NCBI RefSeq assembly: GCF_002161065.1
Contig: NZ_NFLV01000004.1
Coordinates: 1 to 64,000, forward strand
Reading direction: 5' to 3'
DNA: 64,000 nucleotides
Source: Eubacterium sp. An11
GTDB taxonomy: Bacteria > Bacillota > Clostridia > Lachnospirales > Lachnospiraceae
Shown: in pieces, positions 50,322 to 59,885 of the stretch
Numbering within the stretch: position 1 is the stretch's first letter
Layout: each line of letters opens with the position of its first letter
Made by a program: the position numbers and the translations under genes
Notes under the pieces: generated by a model
Database searches by the model: none
What the model saw: only the letters and a program-made list of their open reading frames with translations
What the model was told of the DNA's origin: nothing

Positions 50322-51067
50322 GCCTTCTCATCCTCCTCCTGTATTTCATCGAGAATCCTGTGGCGGTATTCGATAAATTTGTCATCATAAACGTGTCTCG
50401 GACGTTCCAGTTCCACATCGACGATATTGCGGATGCAGCCTTTCGTGGCGGACATCACCGCAATCCGGTCACCTAAAAAGACCGCCTCTTCCACGCTGTG
50501 GGTAATAAAAAAGATTGTCTTCTTTGTCTGCATCCAGATATCCTGCAGTTCTTTTCTCAGACGGTTGGACGTCTGTTTATCCAGGGCAGAAAACGGCTCA
50601 TCCATCAAAAGAATCTCAGAATCCATGGTAAAGGCCCTCGCCAGGGCCACTCGCTGGCGCATACCGCCGGAAAGCTGGTGGATGGCGTACTCTCTGTAAT
50701 CATTGAGCTGCATCATTTCCAGATATTTATCGGCCCGTTTCTCCTGTTCCTCCTTCGGCACTCCGGTCATCTCCATGCCAAACTTCACATTCTGGATCAC
50801 ATTGAGCCACGGAAACAGCGCATGTTCCTGAAACATGACCGTGCGGTCAGCTCCCGGTCCTGTGACCGGTTTTCCGTTTAAAAGGATCTCTCCGGATGTC
50901 GGCTTTTCCAGCCCGGCAATGAGGTTCAGAAGGGTACTTTTTCCGCAGCCGCTCCGTCCGACCACGCAGAGGAATTCCCCCTGTTTTATCTCCAGATCCA
51001 CATTTTTCAATGTGGCCTGATTGGTATCATCAAAGGTCTTGCTTACATTTTTTAAAACTAATGACAT
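50318..51067 (-). CDS. ABC transporter ATPase, sulfonate/taurine/nitrate type
   Basis: 249 residues with Walker A Gly-Arg-Ser-Gly-Cys-Gly-Lys-Ser-Thr (about 38-46), signature Leu-Ser-Gly-Gly-Met-Arg-Gln-Arg (about 134), Walker B Leu-Leu-Met-Asp-Glu-Pro-Phe (about 158) and the switch His. Member of the SsuB/TauB group. Seventeen bases follow the lipoprotein gene and the end overlaps the permease gene. Confidence 0.93.
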   Translation of the reverse strand: MSLVLKNVSKTFDDTNQATLKNVDLEIKQGEFLCVVGRSGCGKSTLLNLIAGLEKPTSGEILLNGKPVTGPGADRTVMFQEHALFPWLNVIQNVKFGMEMTGVPKEEQEKRADKYLEMMQLNDYREYAIHQLSGGMRQRVALARAFTMDSEILLMDEPFSALDKQTSNRLRKELQDIWMQTKKTIFFITHSVEEAVFLGDRIAVMSATKGCIRNIVDVELERPRHVYDDKFIEYRHRILDEIQEEDEKA

Positions 51068-51084
51068 AAGATTTTCCTTTCTGC

Positions 51085-52074
51085 TTATTCCACAGTGACG
51101 ATCAGGTTATCTCCCGGCAGTTCATCGATGAATTTCTGTTCCAGAGACACCTGCGCGAAATCATCCATGGCGTCCTGATTGATGTCCGTGGACACGATAA
51201 TCTTCTGGAAAGCACTGTTAAGCACATCCAGTTCCAGGGACTTGCCTGTGGCCGTATTGATCTCATCGTTGATGGTCTGGGCCGCCGTATTCACATCTGC
51301 GTTGATGGCTTCCGTGGCCGCCTCATGCTGTGCCAGGAACTCGTTGACAATGTCCGGATGTTCTTCCATAAATTCATTTCTTACCACCACAACAGCCACC
51401 GGATAATTGCCGTCCATGTAAAGCTCGTTGTAATCAAGGACGATCTCTGCACCGTTCTGCACCAGCTGAGATCCCCAAGGCTCCGGCACCACCGCCGCGT
51501 CAATGTTTCCCTGATCCATCAGATTCTGCACATCGGCGTTTTCCACGGCGGTCACTGTGACCGTTCCGCCATCTTCCACAGTAGATAATCCGTTATCAGA
51601 TAACAGTTTCAGCAGGCACAGATGCTGGGTGTTTCCAATCTGCGGCACAGCCACCGTCTTGCCATCCAGGTCTGCCACGGACTGGATATCGGAACCCGGC
51701 GCTTTCACCAGCTCCGCTCCCGCCTGGGTGGACCCGGAAATTACAGATACATCGCCTTCAGAATTCACATTGGCGCTGATGGCCGGCACCGGACCGATAT
51801 ATCCGATATCGATATCGCCGGAAAACAGCGCTTCCACCTCGGCCGGACCTGCGTTGAAGGCCGTCCAGGATACGGTAGTATCATCGCCAAACGCTTCCTC
51901 CAGCGTTCCGTTGGCCTTCATATATAACGCCTGGGCGTGGGTCACATTGTTAAAATATCCGATATTGACATCGTTATCTCCGCTGCCGCTTCCACCGCCG
52001 CAGCCTGCCAGTCCGGTCATAGCCGCGATCACTCCCGCTGCTGCAATCATTTTCTTTAATCCTTTTATTCTCAT
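51085..52074 (-). CDS. ABC transporter substrate-binding lipoprotein (SsuA/TauA-like)
   Basis: 329 residues with a lipobox Leu-Ala-Gly-Cys at about 22-25 and a Gly/Ser linker, then a two-lobe NMT1/SsuA-type binding fold (Val-Asn-Ile-Gly-Tyr-Phe-Asn-Asn; Asp-Ile-Gly-Tyr-Ile-Gly-Pro-Val-Pro; Ala-Ala-Val-Val-Pro-Glu-Pro-Trp-Gly). First gene of a three-gene import operon. No cysteine-metabolism genes or riboswitch nearby help name the substrate. Confidence 0.88.
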   Translation of the reverse strand: MRIKGLKKMIAAAGVIAAMTGLAGCGGGSGSGDNDVNIGYFNNVTHAQALYMKANGTLEEAFGDDTTVSWTAFNAGPAEVEALFSGDIDIGYIGPVPAISANVNSEGDVSVISGSTQAGAELVKAPGSDIQSVADLDGKTVAVPQIGNTQHLCLLKLLSDNGLSTVEDGGTVTVTAVENADVQNLMDQGNIDAAVVPEPWGSQLVQNGAEIVLDYNELYMDGNYPVAVVVVRNEFMEEHPDIVNEFLAQHEAATEAINADVNTAAQTINDEINTATGKSLELDVLNSAFQKIIVSTDINQDAMDDFAQVSLEQKFIDELPGDNLIVTVE

Positions 52075-52413
52075 ATTGACCTCCGTTTTCTTATTCTTTA
52101 AAATTTTTTGATGCCCTACTATTCATGATGTTAAGCTTCATGAATTTTTTGATTTTTCTTCATCATGTAGTTTGCATCATTTTTCTTTCCTGATACCTGA
52201 ACATATGCGCTTCATTTGCTCCCGCATTATCTGCGCTCCCGTATCTTACTTATATCTTATGAAAAAATACTTTTTCTCACAACCAGCTTTTTTGAAAACG
52301 TTTTCTCATTTTTTCCGTTGAATTTATGGGGTTTTTCCTGTATACTGAAAAAAGATGAAACACGTTTCATCTTTAATAACACATTTTTAAGAAAACGTTT
52401 TCAGGAGGTTCTT
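52075..52413. promoter_or_regulatory. Divergent control region between the importer and the LacI gene
   Basis: The right half holds the LacI gene's promoter: TTGAAT (52318-52323), 17 bases, TATACT (52341-52346). Three palindromes surround it: GAAAACGTTTTC at 52294-52305, AAAGATGAAAC-AC-GTTTCATCTTT centred near 52361 (overlapping the start of transcription), and GAAAACGTTTTC again at 52391-52402. The left half contains repeated ATCATG/TTCATGA stretches that may carry the importer's promoter; no clear boxes are seen. Confidence 0.7.
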
Positions 52414-53448
52414 ATGTCTTTAAAAGAAATCGCCCGACGTGCGGGTACGTCCGTTTCCACGGTTTCCCGTGTATTAAACAGTGAAAATTATAAATGTTCT
52501 GACCCGGAGCTGGAAAAAAGAATCTGGCAGGCCGCTCAGGAACTTTGCTACATTCCCAATTCCGCCGCCAGGGCTTTACAGAAAGGAGAAAATGGTAACC
52601 AAACAGCAGAAGAAAAAGCCTGTCTTTTTGATATTTTCCTTACCCGCTTTCCTTCTCTGGACCAGGATCTGTTCTTCCGGGAGCTTTATGATGCTCTGAA
52701 AAAAGAACTTTTAAAACAGCGCTGTCTTCTGGGCCGTTTTCTGACCGTCCCGGATATCACCACCATGATGCAGGCATCCACACCTTTTTCAGAGGATGGT
52801 TCCCGCGCCGACGGTCTGATTCTTCTGGGCAAATGTCCTTCGGAGCTGATTTCTCCGCTGAAAAACTACTATCATCATCTGGTGGGCATCGACCGGAACC
52901 CAACGGACTTTGATTATGACGAGGTGGTGTGCAGCGGCACGGACGCCGCCGTCACCGCCATGGATTATCTCATCTCCCTGGGGCACAAAAAAATCGCCTA
53001 CATAGGAGACTGCTCCTATGAGGCGAGGTATATCGGTTATTATCAATCTTTGATCAATCACAATCTGCCGCTGGATTACTCCAACATCTATCCCACCAGC
53101 CAGACCAGGCAGGAGGGCATGCAGATGATGCAGGTGATTCTGCAGAAAAAGGAGCTGCCGTCCGCCATCTTCTGCGCCAACGACAGCACCGCCCTGGGCG
53201 TCTTTGACTGCCTGAAGACCCACCGTAAGAAGGGATATATTCCGTCCGTCATCTCCATCGACAACATTCAGGGATCCCAGGAGACAAAACCCATGCTCAC
53301 CACCATTGACATCCCGAAAAAGGAAATGGCCCACCACGCGGTTCTCCTCCTCCTGGACCAGGTCCGCGGCGGTCACAAAGATGCGGTGCGCATGGAGCTG
53401 CCCTGCCGGCTCATCGTCCGGGAGAGCTGCTCCTGGTGCGCCGGGTAA
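52414..53448 (+). CDS. LacI family transcriptional regulator
   Basis: 344 residues: an N-terminal helix-turn-helix (Leu-Lys-Glu-Ile-Ala-Arg-Arg-Ala-Gly-Thr-Ser-Val-Ser-Thr-Val-Ser-Arg-Val-Leu-Asn) and a periplasmic-binding-protein-like effector domain with Gly-Ile-Asp-Arg-Asn and Phe-Cys-Ala-Asn-Asp-Ser-Thr-Ala. This is the GalR/EbgR-like group that responds to sugars. Two identical 12-bp palindromes and a longer one lie before the gene, as in autoregulated LacI genes. No sugar gene is adjacent; the divergent importer could be a target, but this is untested. The start is set by AGGAGG 7 bases upstream. Confidence 0.9.
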   Translation: MSLKEIARRAGTSVSTVSRVLNSENYKCSDPELEKRIWQAAQELCYIPNSAARALQKGENGNQTAEEKACLFDIFLTRFPSLDQDLFFRELYDALKKELLKQRCLLGRFLTVPDITTMMQASTPFSEDGSRADGLILLGKCPSELISPLKNYYHHLVGIDRNPTDFDYDEVVCSGTDAAVTAMDYLISLGHKKIAYIGDCSYEARYIGYYQSLINHNLPLDYSNIYPTSQTRQEGMQMMQVILQKKELPSAIFCANDSTALGVFDCLKTHRKKGYIPSVISIDNIQGSQETKPMLTTIDIPKKEMAHHAVLLLLDQVRGGHKDAVRMELPCRLIVRESCSWCAG

Positions 53449-53454
53449 AACATT

Positions 53455-56067
53455 TTATCCGTTGAACCGCCGCAGCCGTTCCACCACGCTCTCCCGTTTG
53501 AAGAACCGGAAAGCCGCCGCCGGAACTAACGCTCCCAAAATAAGGAGAACCGGGAATGTAATCGCCATCGGCCAGATGACAAAGTGATATTTCAGGAACC
53601 ACATGCCTCCGGAGAGCACCCGCAGCGCCGTGAGGGAAAACAGGGTGCCGAATACCAGGGAAAATCCGATGGTGGCAATGGCGTAGTACAGACCTTCCAT
53701 GATGAGCATCCGGCGAAGCTGCCGTTTGGTCATACCGATGGCTTCCAGCATGGCAAACTCGCCCTGTCTGGTCACAATGCCCGTGAGGATGGAATTGACG
53801 AAATTCAAAATACCGATAATCCCGATCACCAGAGACAGAACACCGCCGATCAGGGTAAACAGACCGATCATTCCGTCAAACTGTTCCAGCCAGTACCCTT
53901 TGGATTCAAAGTCCATGGTCGGTTCCACCTGGGAGGTATACGCTTCCAGCTCATCGGCAATCGCTGCTTCCTTATCGTCTTCCGCATTAAAAGAGAAGCA
54001 CATCAGATACTTATCTGACTCCATCTCTTTAAATACTTTGGAAGGTACATAATAGAAAAACGGCGTCATAAAACTACGGTTGGTCAGGGCATAACTGTTA
54101 TCTTTGATGAGAGCCAGCACTTCAAATTCTCTGGTCCGTCCATCGGCGCAGGTGAGCGTCACCTTGTCGCCCGGCTGGTGGACAATGGTGTCTTCTTCCA
54201 CTTTCCCATAATCATCCGTTCCCACACTGGCAAGAATATATTTTCCGGTATTCATCTTTTCTTTCAGCACTTCCGGATCAGACTCCCCTTTGTACACCTC
54301 GATGATGGAGTAGAAAAAGTCGTCTATACCATAGAAAGATACCAGCCAGTTATCGTCGTCAAAGGAGTTCAGTTCCATGACTTCTCCCCCGAACTCCTCG
54401 CCCGGCTCGCCGTCTGCCGTCCTTGGAAAATAATCCGGCGCTTCCCAGGAATCTTTGCGCAGACCAAAATTCTGCGTCATATAAATCCGTCCGCCATCCT
54501 GATAACCGTCCAGGGACTGACAGTACTCCACGAAAGACTCCGTCAGATTTTCCTCATCAATGGTGTCATCTGATGCGCCGTTATATCCTGCCATAACGTT
54601 AAAATAATTGGCGTTGGCCACCTGAAAATCCGTGGCAATAAATCGTTTCAGATACGTATCCAGGTCAAAGGAGTGGGTCACGGTAAATACACTGTTCAAA
54701 AGAACAATGGCAAGAGACAGGGAAAAAATGACCAGAACCGTCCGCTTTTTATTCCTTCCCAGATTGGAAAGGGCCATCTTCGGCAGCTTGCCGCCGTCGG
54801 TGGATTTCTTGCCTTTTTTCTTTCCCCCGGCGTTGTCCGCATAACGTACCGCCTCCACAGGAGAGACTTTTGCCGCGATCCGGGCCGGTTTTCCGGTGGA
54901 TATCCATACGGTAATGAGAGTAAATACCGCGGAACCGACGAAAATCAGCGGGTGGATGGACACAGTCACATCATTACCCACATAAGATGTCATGGCCATC
55001 ACTCTCGGCATCATGGCTCTTCCGATGAGATAGCCGAAAACCAGTCCTGCCGGAATTCCCATGATTCCAAGGAAAAGCGCCTGCCGCCGGATAATTTTCT
55101 TAATCTGACGCCCCGTGGCTCCGATGGTTTTCAGCAGCCCATAGTACTGGATGTCCCGGATCACGGATATCTGGAAAATGTTATAAATGATCAGATATCC
55201 CGTCAGGATGATCAGGAGCAGTCCGCCTGCCACAGCTCCCATCGTAAACGGATCTGACTCGGTGCTGCCGGACACATAGGCCCAGTTTACATTGCTTGCC
55301 ACATAATCCGGACTGGACTCGTCCGTGGAATATCCGGCATTTTCTATCACCTTATCTAATTTTTTCTGGATAGAAAAAGAATTGGAAAACATCACATCCA
55401 TGCGGATGACTCCCGTCGGGGAATAATCTTCGTCATAAGTGTAGACCAATTCATCGGCATGAGCGCTTAAATAAGCATCGGACACAATGGCAAATCCCAC
55501 GTCAAGAGCCGGGTCGGCCTTGATGACGCCGGACACCGTAAAGGTACGCTCCGTCACATTTTCATCAGACGATTTGATTCTTAATTGCAGCGTCACCTGC
55601 TGTCCGGCTTCCGGCGAAAGCCCCAGCAGATCCATGGATACATCATCCATGAGAATCTCATCGGCTGCTTCCGGCGCCCGTCCGTCAATGATATCAATAA
55701 AACAGTGCGGATAATGATACTGCGGGTAATACCAGATCTCCATATGCCGTTTAAGGAACTCCTCATTTTCCACACGGTCCGCCATAAGCATACAATCTGC
55801 CGACTCCACGATGGACGGATCTTTGCTCAGCTTCTCGTACTGCTCTTTGGTAAGATTCTTAATGACGCCGTGACAGTCACTGCCCGACTGGCGCATGGTC
55901 GCCCGCTGAAAATTCTCCACTGTACCGATGCCCAGTGTAAACAACGTGGTAAACAACATGGCCGTAAGGGCGATGGCCAGCACCGCAATGATATTTCTTG
56001 TCCGGGACGCCCGGAAGCTCCGGTCCGCCAGCCGCCGGATCACCTTCTTATTCTTCACCTTACGCAT
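53455..56067 (-). CDS. FtsX-family ABC exporter permease
   Basis: 870 residues with an N-terminal membrane helix, a large extracellular region, two blocks of three helices (about 250-400 and 740-865) and a helix near 460, the layout of long FtsX/MacB-type permeases. Both extracellular parts are mixed alpha/beta and Asp/Glu-rich. Pairs with the ATPase at 56060-56740, which it overlaps by eight bases. Such pairs move lipids, peptides or antibiotics, or signal to peptidoglycan hydrolases. Ends six bases from the convergent LacI gene. Confidence 0.85.
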   Translation of the reverse strand: MRKVKNKKVIRRLADRSFRASRTRNIIAVLAIALTAMLFTTLFTLGIGTVENFQRATMRQSGSDCHGVIKNLTKEQYEKLSKDPSIVESADCMLMADRVENEEFLKRHMEIWYYPQYHYPHCFIDIIDGRAPEAADEILMDDVSMDLLGLSPEAGQQVTLQLRIKSSDENVTERTFTVSGVIKADPALDVGFAIVSDAYLSAHADELVYTYDEDYSPTGVIRMDVMFSNSFSIQKKLDKVIENAGYSTDESSPDYVASNVNWAYVSGSTESDPFTMGAVAGGLLLIILTGYLIIYNIFQISVIRDIQYYGLLKTIGATGRQIKKIIRRQALFLGIMGIPAGLVFGYLIGRAMMPRVMAMTSYVGNDVTVSIHPLIFVGSAVFTLITVWISTGKPARIAAKVSPVEAVRYADNAGGKKKGKKSTDGGKLPKMALSNLGRNKKRTVLVIFSLSLAIVLLNSVFTVTHSFDLDTYLKRFIATDFQVANANYFNVMAGYNGASDDTIDEENLTESFVEYCQSLDGYQDGGRIYMTQNFGLRKDSWEAPDYFPRTADGEPGEEFGGEVMELNSFDDDNWLVSFYGIDDFFYSIIEVYKGESDPEVLKEKMNTGKYILASVGTDDYGKVEEDTIVHQPGDKVTLTCADGRTREFEVLALIKDNSYALTNRSFMTPFFYYVPSKVFKEMESDKYLMCFSFNAEDDKEAAIADELEAYTSQVEPTMDFESKGYWLEQFDGMIGLFTLIGGVLSLVIGIIGILNFVNSILTGIVTRQGEFAMLEAIGMTKRQLRRMLIMEGLYYAIATIGFSLVFGTLFSLTALRVLSGGMWFLKYHFVIWPMAITFPVLLILGALVPAAAFRFFKRESVVERLRRFNG

Positions 56068-56740
56068 CCCGCTCACCACCTTTGATCTTTCCATCCTCAA
56101 TACGGACAATCCTGTCAGCCAGCTGCGCGATCTCCTCATTGTGCGTGATCATCACGATGGTCTGCCCGAACTTTTCTCCGGTCACCTTTAAAAGACTCAG
56201 CACATCCTGACTAGTCCGTGAATCCAGATTTCCCGTCGGCTCATCGCAGAGCAATATCGCCGGCTTCGTCGCCAGCGCCCTGGCGATGGCCACCCGCTGC
56301 TGCTGTCCGCCGGAAAGCTGGTTAGGCATACTGTGAAGCCGGTCTTTAAGGCCCAGCACCTCCGCCACCTGATTCACATACTCCGTATCCACCTCGTTGC
56401 CGTCCAGCTCGATGGGCAGAACGATATTCTCGTAGACATTTAATACCGGCACCAGATTATAACTCTGGAACACAAAACCGATCTTCCGCCGCCGGAAAAT
56501 ACACAGCGCATCCTCCTTTAGTCCGGAAATGTCCTTCCCATCCACAAAGACACTGCCCTCTGTGGGATAATCCAGTCCTCCTAACATATGAAGCAGCGTG
56601 GATTTTCCGCTGCCGCTGGTACCTACAATGGCCACGAATTCCCCTCTGTCCACACTGAGATTTACCCCATCCAGCGCCTTCACAAGACTTTCTCCATTTC
56701 CATAATATTTCTTTAAATCCTTCGTCTGCAATACCTTCAT
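56060..56740 (-). CDS. ABC exporter ATPase, MacB/LolD type
   Basis: 226 residues with Walker A Gly-Thr-Ser-Gly-Ser-Gly-Lys-Ser-Thr, signature Leu-Ser-Gly-Gly-Gln-Gln-Gln-Arg, Walker B [10 protein letters not shown] and the switch His. The Asp-Glu-Pro-Thr-Gly-Asn-Leu form marks the LolD/MacB/FtsE group, in keeping with the FtsX-type permease next door. The start at 56740 has GGAGG 9 bases upstream. Confidence 0.93.
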   Translation of the reverse strand: MKVLQTKDLKKYYGNGESLVKALDGVNLSVDRGEFVAIVGTSGSGKSTLLHMLGGLDYPTEGSVFVDGKDISGLKEDALCIFRRRKIGFVFQSYNLVPVLNVYENIVLPIELDGNEVDTEYVNQVAEVLGLKDRLHSMPNQLSGGQQQRVAIARALATKPAILLCDEPTGNLDSRTSQDVLSLLKVTGEKFGQTIVMITHNEEIAQLADRIVRIEDGKIKGGERDA

Positions 56741-56820
56741 TATCAATCGCCTCCCTGTTTGCTTCATATTGTTATTCTATCATTTCATTCTTTCCACAAT
56801 CTTTCCGGAATCTAACATAT

Positions 56821-57147
56821 GTGAAAGAATTGGGGACGCTCTCTTTCCTTCTTTTGAGAAAACTCAAAATTTTCCATGTTTTATATTTTATTCTTTCAAA
56901 AGATAATTGTAGAGGAACTGCTGACTTTTCTAACAGCGATGTTGATTTGCATGAAATCTGTGAACGCGCTTATGAAGAGTTTCACAGAATAAGCTATCAA
57001 CTTCAAATATCTAATCAATGCCTCGTTGATTTAAGACTGGATCTCAACATCTTTAAGGACGATGTCTCTAAAGAATTCCATTCCCTGAACGATAAGATGG
57101 ACACCGTGATCGAAGTCCTGCGTGAAAAGGAACTGCTGCCGCGGTAA
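56821..57147 (+). CDS. Hypothetical small protein between two exporter operons
   Basis: A 108-codon plus-strand frame from a GTG. The last 70 residues look protein-like and helical (His-Glu-Ile-Cys-Glu-Arg-Ala-Tyr-Glu-Glu-Phe, then an amphipathic coiled coil). The first 30 are less convincing and there is no good ribosome binding site, so it may be the 3' remnant of a longer gene. I do not recognise the family. Confidence 0.4.
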   Translation: MKELGTLSFLLLRKLKIFHVLYFILSKDNCRGTADFSNSDVDLHEICERAYEEFHRISYQLQISNQCLVDLRLDLNIFKDDVSKEFHSLNDKMDTVIEVLREKELLPR

Positions 57148-57179
57148 ACACGGCAGCAAAGTCTGCTTATTCTGCACAT

Positions 57180-57884
57180 CTACTGCAGTATGGCGACCTT
57201 TTTCTGAAAGGTCACATATGTGGCGATTGCCGTGACAGCCGCTGCCATGGCAATCTGCCCGATGCTTTCATGCATGACGGAATCTCTGGTAAGCATCAGC
57301 TGGCGCAGGAAAAATACAACCAAAGCGCTTATGATAGCGGATGGCACTGATTTTTTTATCATACCGATGATAAATGGCCACAGAGATAAGATGGCGCAGG
57401 TCAGAATACTGCTTCCCGCTGAGATCAGCCAGAGGGCCGGAAAAGATGGAAGAAATGTATCTTCCAACATGTCAAAGGCAGCATCGGCCCCCACGAGCCA
57501 GCCGCAGCAGCACAGATAACCCAGCGCCATGGCAGCCGCTGTGAACAAGATGATGATCATAAGTTTTGCTGCAATGAGCCGTTTCTTGTTCAGCGGACAG
57601 GTAAATAAGATCATGATGGTTCTGTTATTGTATTCTCCGATGACAAAGGAAGACGTCTGTACCGATGCATATACGAGAAAGAGCAGCGGCAGCAGGATTT
57701 CCGTCACCTGAAACATGGACATAAAACTATCTCTTGTCTGTTCCGGGTCTGTCATACTGTCCACCATAGAAACGGTCAGAAACAACAGACAAAACAGATA
57801 TAAAAATATGGTGATTAATATATTTCTTTTCAGATTGAATTTCCGAAACTCCAGACGGAGCAGATGAGTCATTGTGTTTTCCAT
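57180..57884 (-). CDS. ABC-2 type exporter permease (bacitracin/lantibiotic-resistance type)
   Basis: 234 residues with six membrane helices and an N-terminal Leu-Arg-Leu-Glu-Phe-Arg-Lys-Phe, as in BcrB/LanE-G-type permeases. The start lies one base after the stop of the ATPase gene and is preceded by GAGAGG. Together with the ATPase and the two-component system directly upstream it forms a self-contained peptide-antibiotic resistance module; the peptide is unknown. Confidence 0.82.
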   Translation of the reverse strand: MENTMTHLLRLEFRKFNLKRNILITIFLYLFCLLFLTVSMVDSMTDPEQTRDSFMSMFQVTEILLPLLFLVYASVQTSSFVIGEYNNRTIMILFTCPLNKKRLIAAKLMIIILFTAAAMALGYLCCCGWLVGADAAFDMLEDTFLPSFPALWLISAGSSILTCAILSLWPFIIGMIKKSVPSAIISALVVFFLRQLMLTRDSVMHESIGQIAMAAAVTAIATYVTFQKKVAILQ

Positions 57885-57885
57885 C

Positions 57886-58800
57886 TCAGTCCTCTCCTCT
57901 CGTATACGCAAAAAAATAATCTTCCAGGGTACTCTGCTTTCGGACAAGTTCTTCCAGTCCGATTCCATGATTCACGAGCATTGCCGCAATCTCCCTGGGG
58001 GAAAGCTCCGGGTCAAAAATCTGAATCCTGTTTTCCTGGAGTATTTTCATCCCGGATATCTGCTTCTCTTTTTCCAGCAGAGCGGCCGCCCGGCTCACAT
58101 CATCCACTTTGATTTCCAGGTAATCCGACCGGTATGCATGAATTTCATCCATGGAAATTTCTTTCCGCAATATTCCGCCGGATAATATGCCGATTGTATC
58201 CGCCATTTGTTCCACTTCCGCTAAAATGTGGCTGGAAATAAAGATGGTGACACCTTCTTCCCGGCTGAGTCTCTGAAACAGCTGGCGCATCTCGCGGATC
58301 CCTTCCGGATCCAGAGCATTGATGGGTTCATCCAGAATCAGGAGCTGTGGACGGGTAAGAATGACCCTGCCGATGGCCAGCCTCTGTTTCATTCCCAGTG
58401 AATACTGGGAAACTGGTTTGTTTTCCACATGATGAAGCCGCACTTCTTCCAGAACTTCTCCAATACGTTCCCGGTTATGATACCCTATGTAATCGCAGTA
58501 CATTTCAAGATTTTGCCGCGCCGTCATCTTTTCATAAAAATATGGATTCTCAATAATCGAACCCATACGTTTCAGACATTCATAGCTGCTATCTGTGAGT
58601 TTTTCCCCGAAGAGAAAAATCTCCCCGCTGTCCGGAGCAATGAGATTCAGCAGCATTTTCATTATGGTGCTTTTCCCTGCTCCATTGGGCCCCACACATC
58701 CGTAGATTTCTCCCTGTTTTACATGAAGGCTGACCGACTTCACCGCTGTCTTTTTCTTATAAGATTTTGTCAGATGATTTGTCCTGATCACATCATTCAT
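57886..58800 (-). CDS. ABC exporter ATPase (BcrA/LanF-like)
   Basis: 304 residues with Walker A Gly-Pro-Asn-Gly-Ala-Gly-Lys-Ser-Thr, signature Tyr-Ser-Leu-Gly-Met-Lys-Gln-Arg, Walker B Leu-Leu-Ile-Leu-Asp-Glu-Pro-Ile-Asn-Ala-Leu and a C-terminal domain of about 90 residues typical of BcrA-like proteins. AGGAGG precedes two adjacent ATG codons (58803 and 58800); the second has the better spacing. Confidence 0.92.
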   Translation of the reverse strand: MNDVIRTNHLTKSYKKKTAVKSVSLHVKQGEIYGCVGPNGAGKSTIMKMLLNLIAPDSGEIFLFGEKLTDSSYECLKRMGSIIENPYFYEKMTARQNLEMYCDYIGYHNRERIGEVLEEVRLHHVENKPVSQYSLGMKQRLAIGRVILTRPQLLILDEPINALDPEGIREMRQLFQRLSREEGVTIFISSHILAEVEQMADTIGILSGGILRKEISMDEIHAYRSDYLEIKVDDVSRAAALLEKEKQISGMKILQENRIQIFDPELSPREIAAMLVNHGIGLEELVRKQSTLEDYFFAYTRGED

Positions 58801-58874
58801 CATCAAGACCTCCTTTCGCAAAACAGTATACAAAACGGACTTCTCTTTTTTGTGCCAAAATTCTCACTTTTTTC

Positions 58875-59885
58875 TCACTTTTCCGGGCAGGCGTTAAAAA
58901 CCAGCCGGAACACCGCTCCCCGGCCTTTTTTGCTGTGAACAAAAAGGTCTGCCTGCATCTGCCCGGCCAGGTTCCGGGCGATGGAAAGACCGAGACCGCT
59001 GCCGCGCCCCTTTGTATAAGTTCTTAAAAATATTCTCTCCTGATCTTCCACGGGGATGCCTTCTCCATGGTCTTCCACCTCTATCTGAACGTTTTCTTCA
59101 TTCTGGCTGAGACGAACGGCAAGATATTGGCCGCTGTCACCATATTTCACCGCATTATCCAGCAAATTTTTGAGAATCCTCGTCACCGCCTCCCCGTCAG
59201 CCATCACATGACAGGGCTCTTCCGGTATCTCTATGTCAACGTGAAACTGCTTTTCTTCCAGCAGATTGTAGTAATCCAGCAACACTTCATGACAAACCCG
59301 CACGAGGTTTATTTTTTGAATGTGGAAAATGCTGTCGCCGGATTCCAGCTTGGACAGCGTAAAAAAATCTTCCATGAGCGACGCCATTTCATCGGCTTTC
59401 TGATAAATCTTCTCCGCCATCTCTGAGAGATTCCCGGGGGACGCCTTTTCCGTCAGATGTTCCTGCCGGGTTCCTTTTTCCCGGATCTCATTCTGCGGAA
59501 TTCCTCCTCCCTGAATTTCTCCTCGCCGGGTTTCTTTTTGCAGCATCTCACTGTAACCTTTCAGCACGGTGAGCGGCGTCCGCAGATCGTGAGAGACGTT
59601 TGTCAGCACCTGCTGCATGGATCTTCGGGTGCGGTCATAGTCTGTTTTTTGCCGATAGTATTTCTCCAGCATCCGGTTTACCTCCGCCGCCATGCTCTTT
59701 ATGGCCGGATTGTCAGAGGGGACAAGGATATAGCCTCCCTCTCTGCCCTGACGTACCTGCCTGAGCCGTTCATCGAGATACAGAAGCTCCCGGTGAAGAT
59801 GCAGATATTTTCTTCTTTCCCACAGATACAAAGAAAAAAGGCAGAGGGACACAAACATCCATCCTGCCATCATCCAGATATTCAT
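58875..59885 (-). CDS. Membrane sensor histidine kinase with unusual DHp insertion
   Basis: 336 residues: one N-terminal membrane helix (about 3-20), a short linker, DHp domain with the phospho-acceptor in Val-Ser-His-Asp-Leu-Arg-Thr-Pro (about 97), and an ATPase domain with Asn-Leu-Leu-Asp-Asn-Ala, Asp-His-Gly-Glu-Gly-Ile and Gly-Leu-Gly-Leu-Ser. About 30 Gly/Glu/Lys-rich residues (about 117-147) are inserted between the two DHp helices, which is uncommon. It lacks an extracellular sensor domain, like kinases that sense through a partner transporter. Starts one base after the response regulator stop. Confidence 0.9.
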   Translation of the reverse strand: MNIWMMAGWMFVSLCLFSLYLWERRKYLHLHRELLYLDERLRQVRQGREGGYILVPSDNPAIKSMAAEVNRMLEKYYRQKTDYDRTRRSMQQVLTNVSHDLRTPLTVLKGYSEMLQKETRRGEIQGGGIPQNEIREKGTRQEHLTEKASPGNLSEMAEKIYQKADEMASLMEDFFTLSKLESGDSIFHIQKINLVRVCHEVLLDYYNLLEEKQFHVDIEIPEEPCHVMADGEAVTRILKNLLDNAVKYGDSGQYLAVRLSQNEENVQIEVEDHGEGIPVEDQERIFLRTYTKGRGSGLGLSIARNLAGQMQADLFVHSKKGRGAVFRLVFNACPEK

